Source: Mortierella sp. BCC40632 (Eukaryota > Mortierellomycota > Mortierellomycetes > Mortierellales > Mortierellaceae). Taken from it: a DNA stretch of 64,000 nucleotides. The notes under the pieces are model-generated. The model saw nothing but the letters and a program-made list of their open reading frames with translations. It was not told the origin of the DNA and searched no databases. A program made the translations under genes and the position numbers. Location: contig WAEK01000017.1 in NCBI GenBank assembly GCA_011634665.1, positions 372,001 to 436,000 of the forward strand. The letters run 5' to 3'. Below, piece after piece: positions 46,669-58,455 of this stretch (its first letter is position 1; each line of letters opens with the position of its first letter).

Positions 46669-47266
46669 CTCTAAAACTGCCGAAGGTCTGATGAGAAATG
46701 TCTCTTTTGCTTGACAAAGACGATGGCGGGAATGTTGCCACCATTTTCAAAGTCCAATGTGACTTTGAAAATTTAACTGATCTTACCTCCCTATTGTCTC
46801 CCTGGCTGGTTTGGCCCAGATTTAGCCAACTGAGCCTGTAACAGTAGTCAACCAGTTTAAGCTATGGGGCACCTCACTGGCCATTCACTAGAGCACCGCA
46901 CGGACCAAAGGATTGATCTGCCTACACTCTTGACAGCAGCGAGTTCGTAGGAGAGGGAGAGAGAGAGAAAGTTTCCATTGTCTACAATCTGTATGTACCG
47001 CTTCTCCAGGAGACGAGGATGACCTAAATGGTCATCGAATGCACCTTGACTAATTCCACTCTCTTGCTGGATTAGGAAATGGCTACACACAAATGCCTAG
47101 GTCGAACTCTTGAGATAGCGGAAATACAGCCCTATCCACCTGCTCTATACACTAGTGCGCGGCTGTTGCACTACATAGTCTACGCCTGTATTTTTTTCTC
47201 TTATCTATCCTTTCAAGTTCAAGTATATAGGCGATAGTATAGGTGTCACTTTGAGGAGAATACTCC

Positions 47267-47311
<45 letters not shown>

Positions 47312-47432
47312 TTATTTATTTATTCTATGAACATGTTGAAAATTACAATTAAAATGCATTGGAATGAGATGCAAGGATGTGAGAGGAGGTAGTGGGAGAG
47401 GTAGAAAAGAGGTGGGTATGATGGTCTCTAGC
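46669..47432. other. Spacer between NBS1 and MFS genes
   Basis: The NBS1 promoter lies on the left and the MFS 3' end on the right. A 40-nt T-run (47270-47309) followed by TTTA repeats lies about 125 nt past the MFS stop on that gene's downstream side. No gene was recognised. Confidence 0.6.
47270..47309. repeat. Poly-T run of 40 nt
   Basis: This is the longest homopolymer in the window. On the strand of the MFS gene it is poly-A, located about 125-165 nt downstream of the stop codon, near where polyadenylation would be expected. Confidence 0.9.
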
Positions 47433-49649
47433 TTAGAGTGCCCCCAAGCGTCTTGCTTCACTCTTGACAGCTGCAGCACGCATTTCTGCGCCCTTAAGCT
47501 TGACAATGTAAAACAACGCCATACAGACAATGTTGAGTGCGGCCAAGATGATGCTATAGTATCCGTATCCGATACCATCAACGATAAGCTGAGCAGTCAA
47601 CGAAAAGACACAGGCCATGATCATCCTCAAGAAATTGCCGGCCGCTGTAGCTGAGGAACCTTGGCCAGGAATAGCATTTACCAAGTAGGCAGCGCCTGCG
47701 GAGAGAACTTGACCCATGCCAAAGTTGTAGATCGCAAAGCCAATGATGGGTGCTGCGATGCTCAGGTGCTTCTCAGCTCCCCAACCAAACAAAAGGGAAC
47801 CCAATGGAACAATGAGGAAGCCGGAGATCCACATGTTGGGCGCCAGTCGATACTCAAGGATGAGCTCGCCATTGTTCTTGTCCTTGCTACGCATCAGCGA
47901 AAGATCCGAGAGCTTTCCTCCGAGAACGGAGCCTAGGACACTTCCCACACCAGCTCCAAGATAGGTCAAACCTGTCATGGACTCTCCCAAGTTATAGAAT
48001 CTTGTGAACAAATCAGGAACGATGGTCTCGACTAGAAAAAGAGAGTGGGAGAATATGGGAGAAATAAATGGGTTAGCAATGAACTCTATCAGGTTTCTTC
48101 TTGATTCATTCATGGTAACATGGGTGATTCTAAAAAAAAAAAAAAAAAAAACTTACTGGAGAACATCAGGGCAAAGATCATTCCAGTCTCGATAGAAGTC
48201 AAAAGGACAACTGGGTGCTTGAGCAAGAAGACAGCCTGGAAAGGATTAATAAACTTTGACTTTTGCTTCTGCTGAGAGTCATCAGTATTCTCCTCAAGGG
48301 TATCAAGCTCGTCCTTGGGGTCAATTCGGAAGGTCTCTGGGAGCAGGAAGAAAAGCTCAATGATGACAATAAGACTGAGAATGGCCATGAAGAAGAATGT
48401 CGATTGCCAGCCAAAGTGCTCAGCAAGTACTCCTCCGATAGGGGGTCCCAAGAGGGGGCCAAGGAACTGGCCCAAGAAGAACCTAAAAAAAGGACGACGC
48501 AGGAAGGAGGACAGAACAGCAAAAATCAGCAAATAGATAGGAGAGCGAATGGCGAAGACCGCCTGATTTAAGGTTGACTGGCTCATTTTTACCCGGATTA
48601 AACTTACAGGCCCATGGACGTGCCTTGTTCCGCAGGAGCCTATTTGTCAAAAGCGAGAGAAAAGTCGTTACACACGAGCACAAGTGTAAGGGCAGGAAAG
48701 AGACTTTTGGGCAGCCAAAGTGGATATGGATGGATGTTGGCAACCTACATAAATATCAGCTACGGTGCCAGCACCAAGGATGGAGGCTCCGCCTGAGCCA
48801 ATAGCTTGAAAGACACGAGCAATGATGAGCGGACCAACGGAATTGGCGAAACCGCCGCCAAAGGAGGCCAGGGTAAAAATGATAGTGAAAACGATATAAA
48901 GGATACGGCGGATTTTGAAAGCATCGGAGAGCGTGGAAGTGACCAGGGGCGCAATGCCCATGAAGAGGATAAACAGAGACACAGAGGCATTGATCGCTGT
49001 CTGAGAAGTGCCCAATTCTTCCTTGATCTTGACTAGAGATGGGAACTATTTGGAAAAAAAGAAAAAGGAGACATGGTACAACAAAAGAGGAAGAGAGTTC
49101 AGCCATTTTGCTCATCCGTTTTGTTGTCTGTTTATGGGCTGGATGGACCACAATCAACACCCTCTCCCCTCGTTTTCCAACTCCCCCTTCCCCTCCCTCT
49201 CCTTTTCCAAAATCAAGATGGTCGCCCACTGATTCTGTTTCACTTTGCAGCACCAAGGCCCATGGACTCACATAGATGGTTGAACTAAAGCCTCCAAGGC
49301 ATCCAGCCTGAGCAATCACACAAAGAATAACAAGTTTGCGGAAACGTGAGATCTCTTCACGAGGATCGCCCTCAAAGCCTGGGCGAATGGAGAATCGGCT
49401 CTTCCAAAAACCCTTGACAACGGGTCCTGGTGGGGTGACTGAGACTCTTCTTGGACGGTCAGCACCATTGGGAGAAGCAAACCCTCTTATGGCGGCGTCC
49501 TCTTTCTGCACAGAGTCTGGGGTAGTGGAGACTGCTGTGGCAGTAGGGTCGATGTGGAGATGGTCGACGGCATGTGGGTGATGAGAAGGGTGGCTGTTCT
49601 CGTTGATGGTCGAGATGGTGGACTCGGCGTCCTTCTCATTCGAAGTCAT
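47433..49649 (-). CDS. MFS transporter, DHA1 drug:H+ antiporter type
   Basis: Five exons (49649-49272, 49045-48749, 48639-48608, 48482-48157, 48031-47433) encode 543 residues. A hydrophilic N-terminus of about 105 residues precedes 12 predicted membrane helices. Family marks are the loop 2-3 motif variant TLSDAFKIRR, ARVFQAIGSGGASILGAGTVADIY, and the antiporter motif C, FLGPLLGPPIGGVLAEHFGW. A long central loop (LPETFRIDPKDELDTLEE) separates the two halves. Members of the DHA1/QDR group export drugs, polyamines or organic acids through the plasma membrane; the substrate is unknown. Exon 3 is only 32 nt, and splicing it out would shift the frame. The gene is head-to-head with the Zn2Cys6 regulator, 2.1 kb away. 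Confidence 0.92.
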
Positions 49650-49703
49650 TGTTGCTCTAATGAACTAGGTTTCAGGCGAGAGGAGGGTGGCAAAAAAAAA
49701 TCG

Positions 49704-49739
<36 letters not shown>

Positions 49740-50524
49740 CAGGAGGTGGAATCGATCCTTTCAGGGATCTAAGCTAGTGTGCACGAATCGAAAAGTGTGT
49801 GCCCTGAAAACGGTTGCGGGAGTAAGAGATAAAGAGAGAGAGAGAGAAAAAGAAGGGAGGACAGGAACGCAGGACGAAAAATAAAATAATAAAGATATTG
49901 GTTGGAGAGTACGGGAGAAGGGGAAAGTGGCGCCCCCTTTTATCCTTTTCAACACAATTGAGGCGCCGGTTGAAAGCAGACTCGAATCGGCAAGAGCGAG
50001 GTGATTGGACTGGACAGAGGTGGCCAGCTGGCCCATTACACGCTTGCGCACATTCTGTCTGTACTCTTTGCATGCATACTAAGCCCCTTGCTGTTAAGTC
50101 TTATTACTAAGGAGGAGAGAATCGCACCCCTAACACTAATAGCGCTGCCCTCGCCACCACGTTGGGTGGCTGTCACTAGACGCGCCCTCAGCCAAGTCAG
50201 GACAATCCTTCGCGAATTCTCGGTTCTGCGCAGCCAACAGACTATCCCCTGGCATTCAGAAGGATCTGACCATGCCGAGTACGAGGATTAAACCATGCAC
50301 TAAATTCTATGAGAGACAGGGGCTCACTGCGAAGGTATAGTAAAGCTCCTACTCTCCCACGGCCCATCAGTCCTTATCGCTGGTAGCGCGGCCTCAACTA
50401 TCCAACCTCCCCCAGCTCTCTGATCTCCTCTTCTCCTGTGGAAAATCGAGTCACCGCTGCACTTTCTTTCGAATAAAGACCAGCGGCTCTCCTATCACCC
50501 CCATGGGTCACTCAATCTTGGAGG

Positions 50525-50564
<40 letters not shown>

Positions 50565-50746
50565 TCAAGCAAACTCCGTCCTGGATGATTAAGCCAAGGG
50601 TTGGGCTCGACTCGAACAACTTTGTTGAGACGAACTTGGCCAAGTGCCAAGTTTGTTGTAAGATCGAATTGAGTTTCTTAAGTGGCGCCATCCACCAGTG
50701 TAAATCTTCAAGCTTTCAGACATTCTGCTCATGTCTTGAGCACAAG

Positions 50747-50749
<3 letters not shown>

Positions 50750-50799
<50 letters not shown>
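50750..50799. repeat. GA microsatellite
   Basis: A GA run with one GC interruption lies about 1.0 kb upstream of the Zn2Cys6 start codon and about 1.1 kb upstream of the MFS start. Confidence 0.9.
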
Positions 50800-51643
50800 A
50801 AGAGAAAGAAAGAAAGAGGGGAAGAAAAGGAGAGAGAGAGAGGACAGGATACACACTGAGGGCGGCGAAGAGAGAATGATCACGCAAAAGCAGGGCAAAG
50901 TAAAGCAAAACAGATAATGCAGTGCAGTGGAGGAAGGAGAATGAGAGGAGGTAAGGTTGGGTATGGGGCTCAGGAGGAGGATCACTGAGTGATTGTCAGG
51001 GAACACGGAGCGAAAGAGAGTGGAGGCCGGAGGTCGGTGGGGAAAGAGTGATTAAGAGTGGAGAGAGAGAGAGAGAGAGAAAGAGTAATAAGAAGTAGTG
51101 AGAACGAGAGAGGAGGGATGGACTAACCCAGCGCGTGCATTTTGGCAACCCTACCAGACTGTCTCAGAGGAGGAAGAATGGCACACCCAGGCCCGGACAG
51201 GTCCCTGCTCTCATTGGCCCTGTGGGCTGCAGCCACGGCCGTAGTGGTCGAAATGACTCTTTTTTTTCCTCTCTACTCTCTCGCTCTCTCTTTGTTTGCA
51301 CACGGTCCTGAGATAGGGCTCTAGCTCATCTCTTATTGCACACCACACAGGACTCGAATTTTTTTTTCTCTCTCTCTCTCTCTCTTTCTCTGTTCCACTC
51401 TGGCCCATCTTCATCAGCCAAAGCGTCGTCTTTCTTTTTTTTTTTTTCTCTTCTCTCTTTTCTCCTCCCCCCACCCTCCACTCTCCCTGCTCCATTACCA
51501 TCATCTGTCACACCCACCATCATCCCACTTTATTTTTTTATTTTTTTTTTTGGTTTATTAATTTTTTATTTTATTTTTTTTCTTCCTTTCTGCATCTCTG
51601 ACTCCTCCCTCTCTGCGAGCCTGCCCTGCATTGCCCTCGCTTA

Positions 51644-51685
51644 ATGTCTCGACCAGGCCGTGTCGGTCCTTGCTCATCAGCCTAA
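51644..51685 (+). promoter_or_regulatory. Upstream ORF (13 codons) in Zn2Cys6 leader
   Basis: ATG-TCT-CGA through GCC-TAA encodes MSRPGRVGPCSSA and ends 69 nt before the main start. It is the only ATG seen from about 51361 to the main start codon, so a ribosome scanning that leader would meet it first. Regulation of the transcription factor through re-initiation is therefore possible. Confidence 0.5.
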
Positions 51686-51754
51686 CGAACTCTCCATCGC
51701 ACCACAGACCACAGGATCCTCCTACAACCCCACTTCCCTTCAGTTAATCTCTAA

Positions 51755-52195
51755 ATGCCGACAGCCCCTGCTACGCCTACCATGCCTCAGGTCTCTTTTG
51801 TAAACCTTTACTCAGAAGACCCTTGGAGAAAACGTCAACGAGTCCGGATCCAGCAGGCTTGTTCTGAATGCCGTCGCCAAAAGATCAAGTGTGATGGCCA
51901 AAAACCTTGCAAGTCTTGCAAGAAAAGTGACCGCAACTGCGTTTACAACGCTTCTGGTGCTCATGCTTCTGGTTCATCTTCGCCCAGTACGCAAACATCG
52001 TCACCATCGGTTTCGCTTGGGTCTGGTGTTGCTACCGGTCCCAGCCATGCTGCGGCAGTGGCAGCAGCAGCGTCGGCAACAACGTCGACTGCAAGCTCTA
52101 CCAACAACAAAGGCTCTGCACCAAAACCGAACGATCAGCATGCTGCAGATCCGATGTCAGCACCCATGACATTGACGGATCAGTCGCCGCAGCAA

Positions 52196-52229
<34 letters not shown>

Positions 52230-53355
52230 TTCAACACACTCCACCAGGACATCCTCATTCGCCTCATCCCTACTCAAAACCGCATCACCAGCACACGGTG
52301 AGTCATGGGCCGCTGAATCGCCACCACCATCACATTCAGCACAACCATCATGGTAAGGAGCCGAGCAATCCTCTTGTCAAGCAAGAGCCATCGGATCTCA
52401 CTAAGCCCTCTCCTCTCCGAAAGGACTCGCGCCACAAGGGAGAGTTGGACCCCATGTCCAAGGTCCAGGTCAAGGACATTGGCAAGTACGGTGTTCCGCT
52501 GGATGAATGGCAAAAGTTGGACGATTCGGCTGCTGCCTCCGCCCGTAAGCCTGGTAAGACAACTTTTTTTTTTTTTTCTTGCCGCCAAAAAAAGTCCCCA
52601 TCATTCACTTTTGACTGGAACAAAGATAAAAAAAAACGGCGTATGTCTGAGGGAGCACTGGTGCGATTGGGAGACCAAAAAGAAAGCAACCCCGAGAGTT
52701 GCTTGACTTTTCTTTTTTAGCAGGATATGGCCCAGGATAGCGTCTTGAAAGGTGACAGGAAAAGGCGTAGTGCTCGTCGGAAGAAAAAAAACCGATTACA
52801 GCCTTCGGCACCTGCGCCCCGAGGTCCGTAGCCCGAGGCGAGAGAGAGGTGAAAACATAATATGCTGGAGGAACCATCTCCGATGGTCTGTAACCACCCT
52901 TGAAGGTGGGAAGAAAAAAAAAAGAAAAGAAAAAGAAAAAAGTGTGTGTACAAGAGGCTGCGCCATACATTCCGGGGCATCTGACCCCAGGGGGTTCCCA
53001 TGTGTCCCCAGGAGAAGAAAGCGGCTACCGAGAAAGTGGACCTCGGCGGGTCATTGTTGGTCAGACAAACGCGGAGAACACGGACACGGAGGATAGCGCA
53101 AAAAGGACGGAAAGGCCCTTACGATTTACGCCGATAGGTCCACAGGGGAAAGACAGAAAGAGAGAGGAGGATGTTGGGTGTTTGTGATTTCCGGGTCCGT
53201 GGCAACGTGAGCGAAGGTGTTTGTGTTGTTGCGTGGGGAGAGAGATTAGCGTGGTGCGAGAGTGGGCGAGGATTGTGTATTCAACTTCATGTACTCATTG
53301 CCCATTGGATTGGGAGAGAGGTCTTCTCGTATTGTTTGCTCTGCTCTGCCACTCT

Positions 53356-53387
<32 letters not shown>

Positions 53388-53523
53388 CCTCTTTGCAACT
53401 TTCCATCTTGTCCTCTTCGACTTTCTCTCTCCCCGCAAGCATGGACCTGCATGACCGGCCTCTGAGTTGTGTCGTGTCAATGCCCATGTTATTAATATCA
53501 TTTAATTTTGGGGGTGGGGAGAA

Positions 53524-53592
<69 letters not shown>

Positions 53593-56500
53593 GAGAGAGA
53601 GAGGGATGAGAGGCGACAGACAAGCGTGGGGCGCAGGGTGGGCTGGACAGCTTGATCCTCTCCCTGAGCTGCATATCCAAACAAACAGACCACCCAACCA
53701 ACTCTCGAAAAAAAAAAAAAAAAAAAACGAGAGCTCAGCAAGAAAAAAAAAAAAAAAACAGTGGCCTGGACATACATACATACACATGTAACCAATGTGC
53801 ATTGTCTGTTGCATCTTCCTCTCATCTGTTGTTTATGTTCGCACAGCTCTGTGCTTTCCTCGGGCTATGGTTGCAGTAACATTGGTTCCTGTATCTCGAT
53901 CGGCCTGTGAATTCACACTCCACTCGAAAAGAAAAGGCGGAAGTGCGGAGGATGAAAATGGGTTGGAAAGGCGGACGCTTGCACTGGAGCCAGTATGAGG
54001 CTGTGGGAATGGGGACTGACAGCCGATGCTGTGAGATCGTCGGGACCTTACAAAAGGTTGCGTGTGGGAAACTGTTGTTACCAATGAGAGACACTAGGTG
54101 AATCTTGTACTAAAGTTCTTTCTCTTTCTTTCTCCTTCTTTCTCCTTCCTTCTCCTTCTTTCTCTTCTCTCTTTCTCTATTGATCAGGTGCGTCGAGACA
54201 GCCATCACAAGGCCAGCTAAGCAGGGATGCCACTGGTAATCCTACGCAGGCGGCGTCGATGTTTCCGACCTATCTCAATGCGCCATCTCCGCAAGAACTG
54301 TTTCAGCACCAGCAACAGCTGCACCAGCATCTGCAGCTCCAGCAGCTCCAGCAGCAGCCGCAGGTCCCGCTGCAATTCCATATGCAGGTCCCGCTCCATC
54401 AGCAGATCCGTAACCAAAGCCAGAGTCAACCCTCTAGCATCAGTCACACACCGATGCTAGTTCAGTCTCCTCCAACGAACTCGATTCAGGACATCAATAC
54501 TTGCATCGACGACCTCGAGAGCAAACATACCCACAATACACTTGTCTATATCATGGAGTCCCTAAAGTTGACTGAAACTAGCCAGGGCTCTGGAAAGGCA
54601 TATGACCTTGTTGTCGAGAAGAAGAAGTCTGAAGAGATGGACTCAGTACCAGCCGAGATGAGTCTTCCCCCAGATCTGTCCCTGCCGACTCGATCAACAG
54701 ACCTCCCAAGTATCGAGATCCGCGACCATCTTGTGGATACTTACTTTACTTATCGATATCCGATCTGGCCAATTATCCACAAGAAGATCTTTTTGCAGCA
54801 GCTGCACGACCCGAACAGCACGCCATCGCTCTTACTCCTTAATGCTCTCTTTGCGTATGCTTCAAGATACTCGACCTGGGTCGTACTTCGCGCAGATCCT
54901 GCAAAGCCTGAGACTGCTGGACAGCTTTTCCTTGAACGTGCCCAGGCTATGCTACCAGCATTCTTGATGGCCCCTCGTTTATCCACTGTCCAGGCTCTGC
55001 TCTTCTTGGCACAGCTGGAGGATAATTCGACACAACGACACACGTATCATAGTATGGCAGTACGGATGGCCCAGTTACTGGACCTTCACAAGAGCTGCAA
55101 ACATCTTGGACTTCCGGACGACGAGAAGGAGACGCGACGATGTATTTGGTGGACATGCTATATGAATGATCGATTGCTTGCTCTTTCGACAAGGAAACCA
55201 GCTGTTATTCATGATGGCGATTGCAACATTGACCTTCCATTCCAAGAGCACATTTACGATGGACCTGGCAACAACTCTGTCTCGCTTTCTCACTACTACT
55301 CTCCTCCTCAGCTCTTTCACCAACTCTTGCTTCTTAGTAAGATCGTTGGAGGGGTTCTGAAGCATTTTACCAAGGTCGCCAACCGACGATACAAGAGCCC
55401 CGATGCACACGAAGTAGCGTTGACATCATTGGACGAATCTTTGTTCACCTGGCTTGCGTCCTTGCCGGATCATCTCCAATACACGCCCGCAGCAGATGCA
55501 TTGACGACAAAGACTCTACCCTCGCCCTACGTCGCAGCGCTTCACATGTATTTTTATTCCATTCTACATACGCTTCACAATCCGTATATGGACTCTTCCA
55601 ATCCCCGTGCTACGAGTGACATGCCCAAGTCCTCACCCTCGCTGGAACGATGCACGCTTGCAGCGTCCATGATCACAGGACTATCGAGATCGCTTTGCTT
55701 CCAACCACAGTATGGTCTCAACTTTGGAACCCAGTGCTACGCAGTCCTACATACGGCGATCATGCATCTGACCAACACAGCCAACACTACGTCATACCAG
55801 AGCCTTAAGTCAAAGTCTCAGTTCATCTCCACGCTGAGCGTGATCAAGGCCTACTCGCAGCATTACGCGTTCGAGAGTGTGAAGAAGAGTGCGGATGTGA
55901 TGGATAATATTTACAACTGGCAGGTGGCTCGACACCAGGAAGAGAATAGCCCAAGTCCTTCGATTGGTCAATCCGCGACACCTTCGATCGCCTCTTCAAG
56001 TATCTCTGTCTCTTCTCCGAACATGACACCTATTATGCGGGAAGTGAGGCATCCAGACCACCACCATGTGCTACATCATCTGCATCATCCCTACTTACGA
56101 TCGGACTCGACACCTTCAAGCCCTCGAATGGGACCCAACCCTTCAACAACAGCGACTGTTGCAGCAAACTTCCCGTCGCTGTGCATCCCATCATCTCCAG
56201 CGCCTACTCATGAAAGTGTTTTGACGAATAGGACTCGATCGCCTCATTCATGGCAGATCTCTCATACGAACAGTGTGGCGACCAGCGTTGCCAATACTCC
56301 CAATACAGGAAGCCCTATGCTCAGACCCGAAGGAGACCGTTCTCAGATCATGTCACCCAACCCTGCTGCTGCCGGTTCTAGCAGTGGTACGGGAGGCCCG
56401 ACTCCAACAACGCCAACTATTGGAACGCCAGGAGGGTCCAAGGTTCAGGCCGTTGTGAACTGCTCTTCAGAGCCAACGGAGGATGCTCGAGCCTTGCTCT

Positions 56501-57606
56501 CAGACATTTACAATTCGAACCCGACTATTACCTTTGACAACGGCCGAGGATCGCCCTTGGATTCGTCATCATTGGGGGCCATCCTTGGATTCGAGTTGCC
56601 CCATAGCTCCAATGAAGAAGAGGACACAGCCTACTGGAATGCTCAAGCCAATTCGTTGGGTGGAATGGACGGATGGAATCAACAGCTTATGACTGCTCAG
56701 GAACACGTCTCGTACAAGGGCTCCATTGGTGGACCCCTGGGTTATCTAGGCGGCAACAACACTTTGGGATCACTTGAACAGACCTATTTCGAGAACCTGG
56801 GTGTGACGTCTGGTGTTGACTTTTCAGCTTTTGGAATCGGTGCAACAGGTGGACAGTTTGGAACAGCCTCTGCAGCAGCAGCACCCAACTCTAGCTCCTT
56901 TGGATCTTCTATGAGCTCCTTTGGTGGTGTACCCACATTCGCCTTCCAGACGATCCAGCAACGCGAACAAGAGCAGAGAATGCAACAGCAGGCTCAAGCT
57001 CAAGCTCAAGCTCAAGTCCAAGCCGCTGCCAGGGCCTCGGAGCAACAGCAACAGAATGCTCAACAGCAACAGCAACAACAACAGAAACAGCAATCTGAGC
57101 AACAAGGTAAACATGATCAACAACAGCGGACGATATTTGCCCCATCTCCTGTCGCGCCCACACAACAGGATACAACTAGTATGTTTATCAAGCAGGAGCC
57201 CTTCCAGTTCCCGCCTGATCTCGTCAATCAGGTCTATCAAAAGACGCTTTCTGTGTTGGAAACCAACCCACCGAACCAAGGATTGCAACTTGACAACAAC
57301 AATAACCCCCGAAAGAGTCCTCTTAGAGGCAGTCTTAGTGCAAGCCCTCTATCTGATATGACGTTACCGCTGCCTATGATGAAATCAGATAATCAAGATG
57401 TCACCCAACAACAACATCAACAACAGCAACAGAGACAAATGTCAGAAGGAAAGAGTGACGATGGAAGTGGTGTTTTGACCCAGGATGAGCTGTCGTTAGC
57501 TTCGATGGAGATGCACTCGGATAGTTCGAATTATTTTAATTCCCCATTAGAAGGGTTAGCGGTGGATGATACGGCGATGGAGGATATAGCTGAGGAGACA
57601 TGGTAA
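51755..57606 (+). CDS. Zn2Cys6 transcription factor with fungal-specific domain
   Basis: Two exons (51755-52553 and 54188-57606) join in phase to 1405 residues. The N-terminal binuclear zinc cluster runs from Cys36 to Cys62 with spacing CX2CX6CX5CX2CX6C, in ACSECRRQKIKCDGQKPCKSC. A basic RKRQRVR segment precedes it. Exon 2 carries the fungal-specific regulatory domain (about 430-730), with IWPIIHKKIFLQQLHDP, LFLAQLEDNSTQRHTYHSMAVRMAQLLDLHK and RRCIWWTCYMNDRLLAL. The rest is low complexity: poly-Gln in exon 1, His-rich (HPHSPHPYSKPHHQH), Gln/Ala-rich near 1180-1230, and an acidic C-terminus. Such proteins switch on catabolic, transport or drug-resistance genes, and the target is unknown. The single intron is 1634 nt. 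A plain ATG at 54259 in exon 2 could start a shorter form lacking the zinc cluster. Confidence 0.9.
53530..53584. repeat. GA microsatellite in the long intron
   Basis: An uninterrupted GA run of about 55 nt lies in the middle of the 1634-nt intron. A CT run at 53356-53395 lies about 130 nt before it. The two could pair in the transcript. Confidence 0.9.
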
Positions 57607-58444
57607 TGTTGAGATGAGGTAGCTAGGCTTTTTTTTTTTTTTTTTTTTCCCTTTACTTGGTCTTTTTTTTTTTTTTTTTCTTTCCTTTCTTTTTTACCAT
57701 TCATTTGTTGTTATTGGATAGATTTAATCTACGGACTGCCATTTGTTCTTGTTCTTTTTATCATTATTATTCATTTTTTCTCATTTGAGAGACTCGTCTT
57801 GTCTTTATTCTCAATCCGTACATTCACACACTCGCTTTCTCACCTTCCCTTGTACATTCCCAATGTTTGCATGCTACACTCAAGAGTATAAAAAAAAAAA
57901 AAAAAAAAAAAATGGATTCAGGTATGACTCTCTCTGAGTCTCAAAAAATGGGTTCCTTTTGATTGCGACCCCAACACAATTATGACTCGAGTAAAGTTGG
58001 GGAGAGGGTAAGGAGAAGAGGGGGAGGGGGCAATTGGTGAGTGCCAAATGACAGGACGCGCCAGTGATCTGCCTCTGAGCTTGGATTCGGGTTGAGACCC
58101 CGCAACGGCTGAGAAAGTCCTTCTGGACAGTTGAGAAAGAGAGAGAGAGAAAGGGGGAGGGACCCCGGTGGTGCACAAGCTGGGCGAAGTACCCCTCCTT
58201 CTAAAAAGACAGGCACGTGCCAACTGATATACTGCGCAAGAAAAAAAAAATCATCCCCTCATCAACCTCACAGCCAGTCAGGCTGTGGGCTGTTCTACTT
58301 CCTCCTCCCGAGCCCTTATGTGTCAGTGGGTTCTGCACGGTCACACAGGTTGCATCCCTCTTTACTGCATGTCAATTACATGCATCCACCACCACCACCA
58401 CCACCTAATTGCCATCAATCCATTACCACCATATCCCTCACTGA
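57607..58444. other. Spacer between Zn2Cys6 and F-box genes
   Basis: The Zn2Cys6 3' end has T-runs (57629-57648, 57663-57679) and an A-run (57891-57911). The right part is the F-box gene promoter and leader, with a CCACCA repeat and an upstream frame at 58369-58455. No gene was recognised. Confidence 0.6.
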
Positions 58445-58455
58445 ATGAGCCATGA
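58369..58455 (+). promoter_or_regulatory. Upstream ORF overlapping the F-box start codon
   Basis: This 28-codon frame contains six consecutive His codons (from a CCACCA repeat) and terminates 11 nt inside the F-box coding region in another frame. Ribosomes that translate it cannot re-use the main ATG at 58445 without backtracking. It matters only if transcription starts upstream of 58369. Confidence 0.4.

Larger units (their letters stand above)
49650..51754. other. Divergent 2.1-kb promoter region, MFS / Zn2Cys6
   Basis: It holds both promoters. Simple sequence is abundant: GA runs at 49707-49738 and 50750-50799, a 36-nt T-run at 50526-50561, and CT and T runs from 51258 to 51595. A 13-codon upstream frame lies at 51644-51685. 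A short inverted repeat GCCACC...GGTGGC is at about 50151-50169. No gene or tRNA was recognised. Confidence 0.6.

Noticed and set aside
46484..46750. 88-codon minus-strand frame at the NBS1 start
   Set aside because: It overlaps NBS1 exon 1 in another frame. The MWYLEGQG start plus in-phase splicing explains the region better.
53530..53584. Long GA/CT runs as possible CRISPR or satellite array
   Set aside because: They are simple dinucleotide microsatellites without spacers, common in all introns and spacers here.
53171..53791. 206-codon open frame inside the Zn2Cys6 intron
   Set aside because: Mostly translated CT/GA microsatellites (Leu-Ser and Arg-Glu runs), with no start context and no motif.
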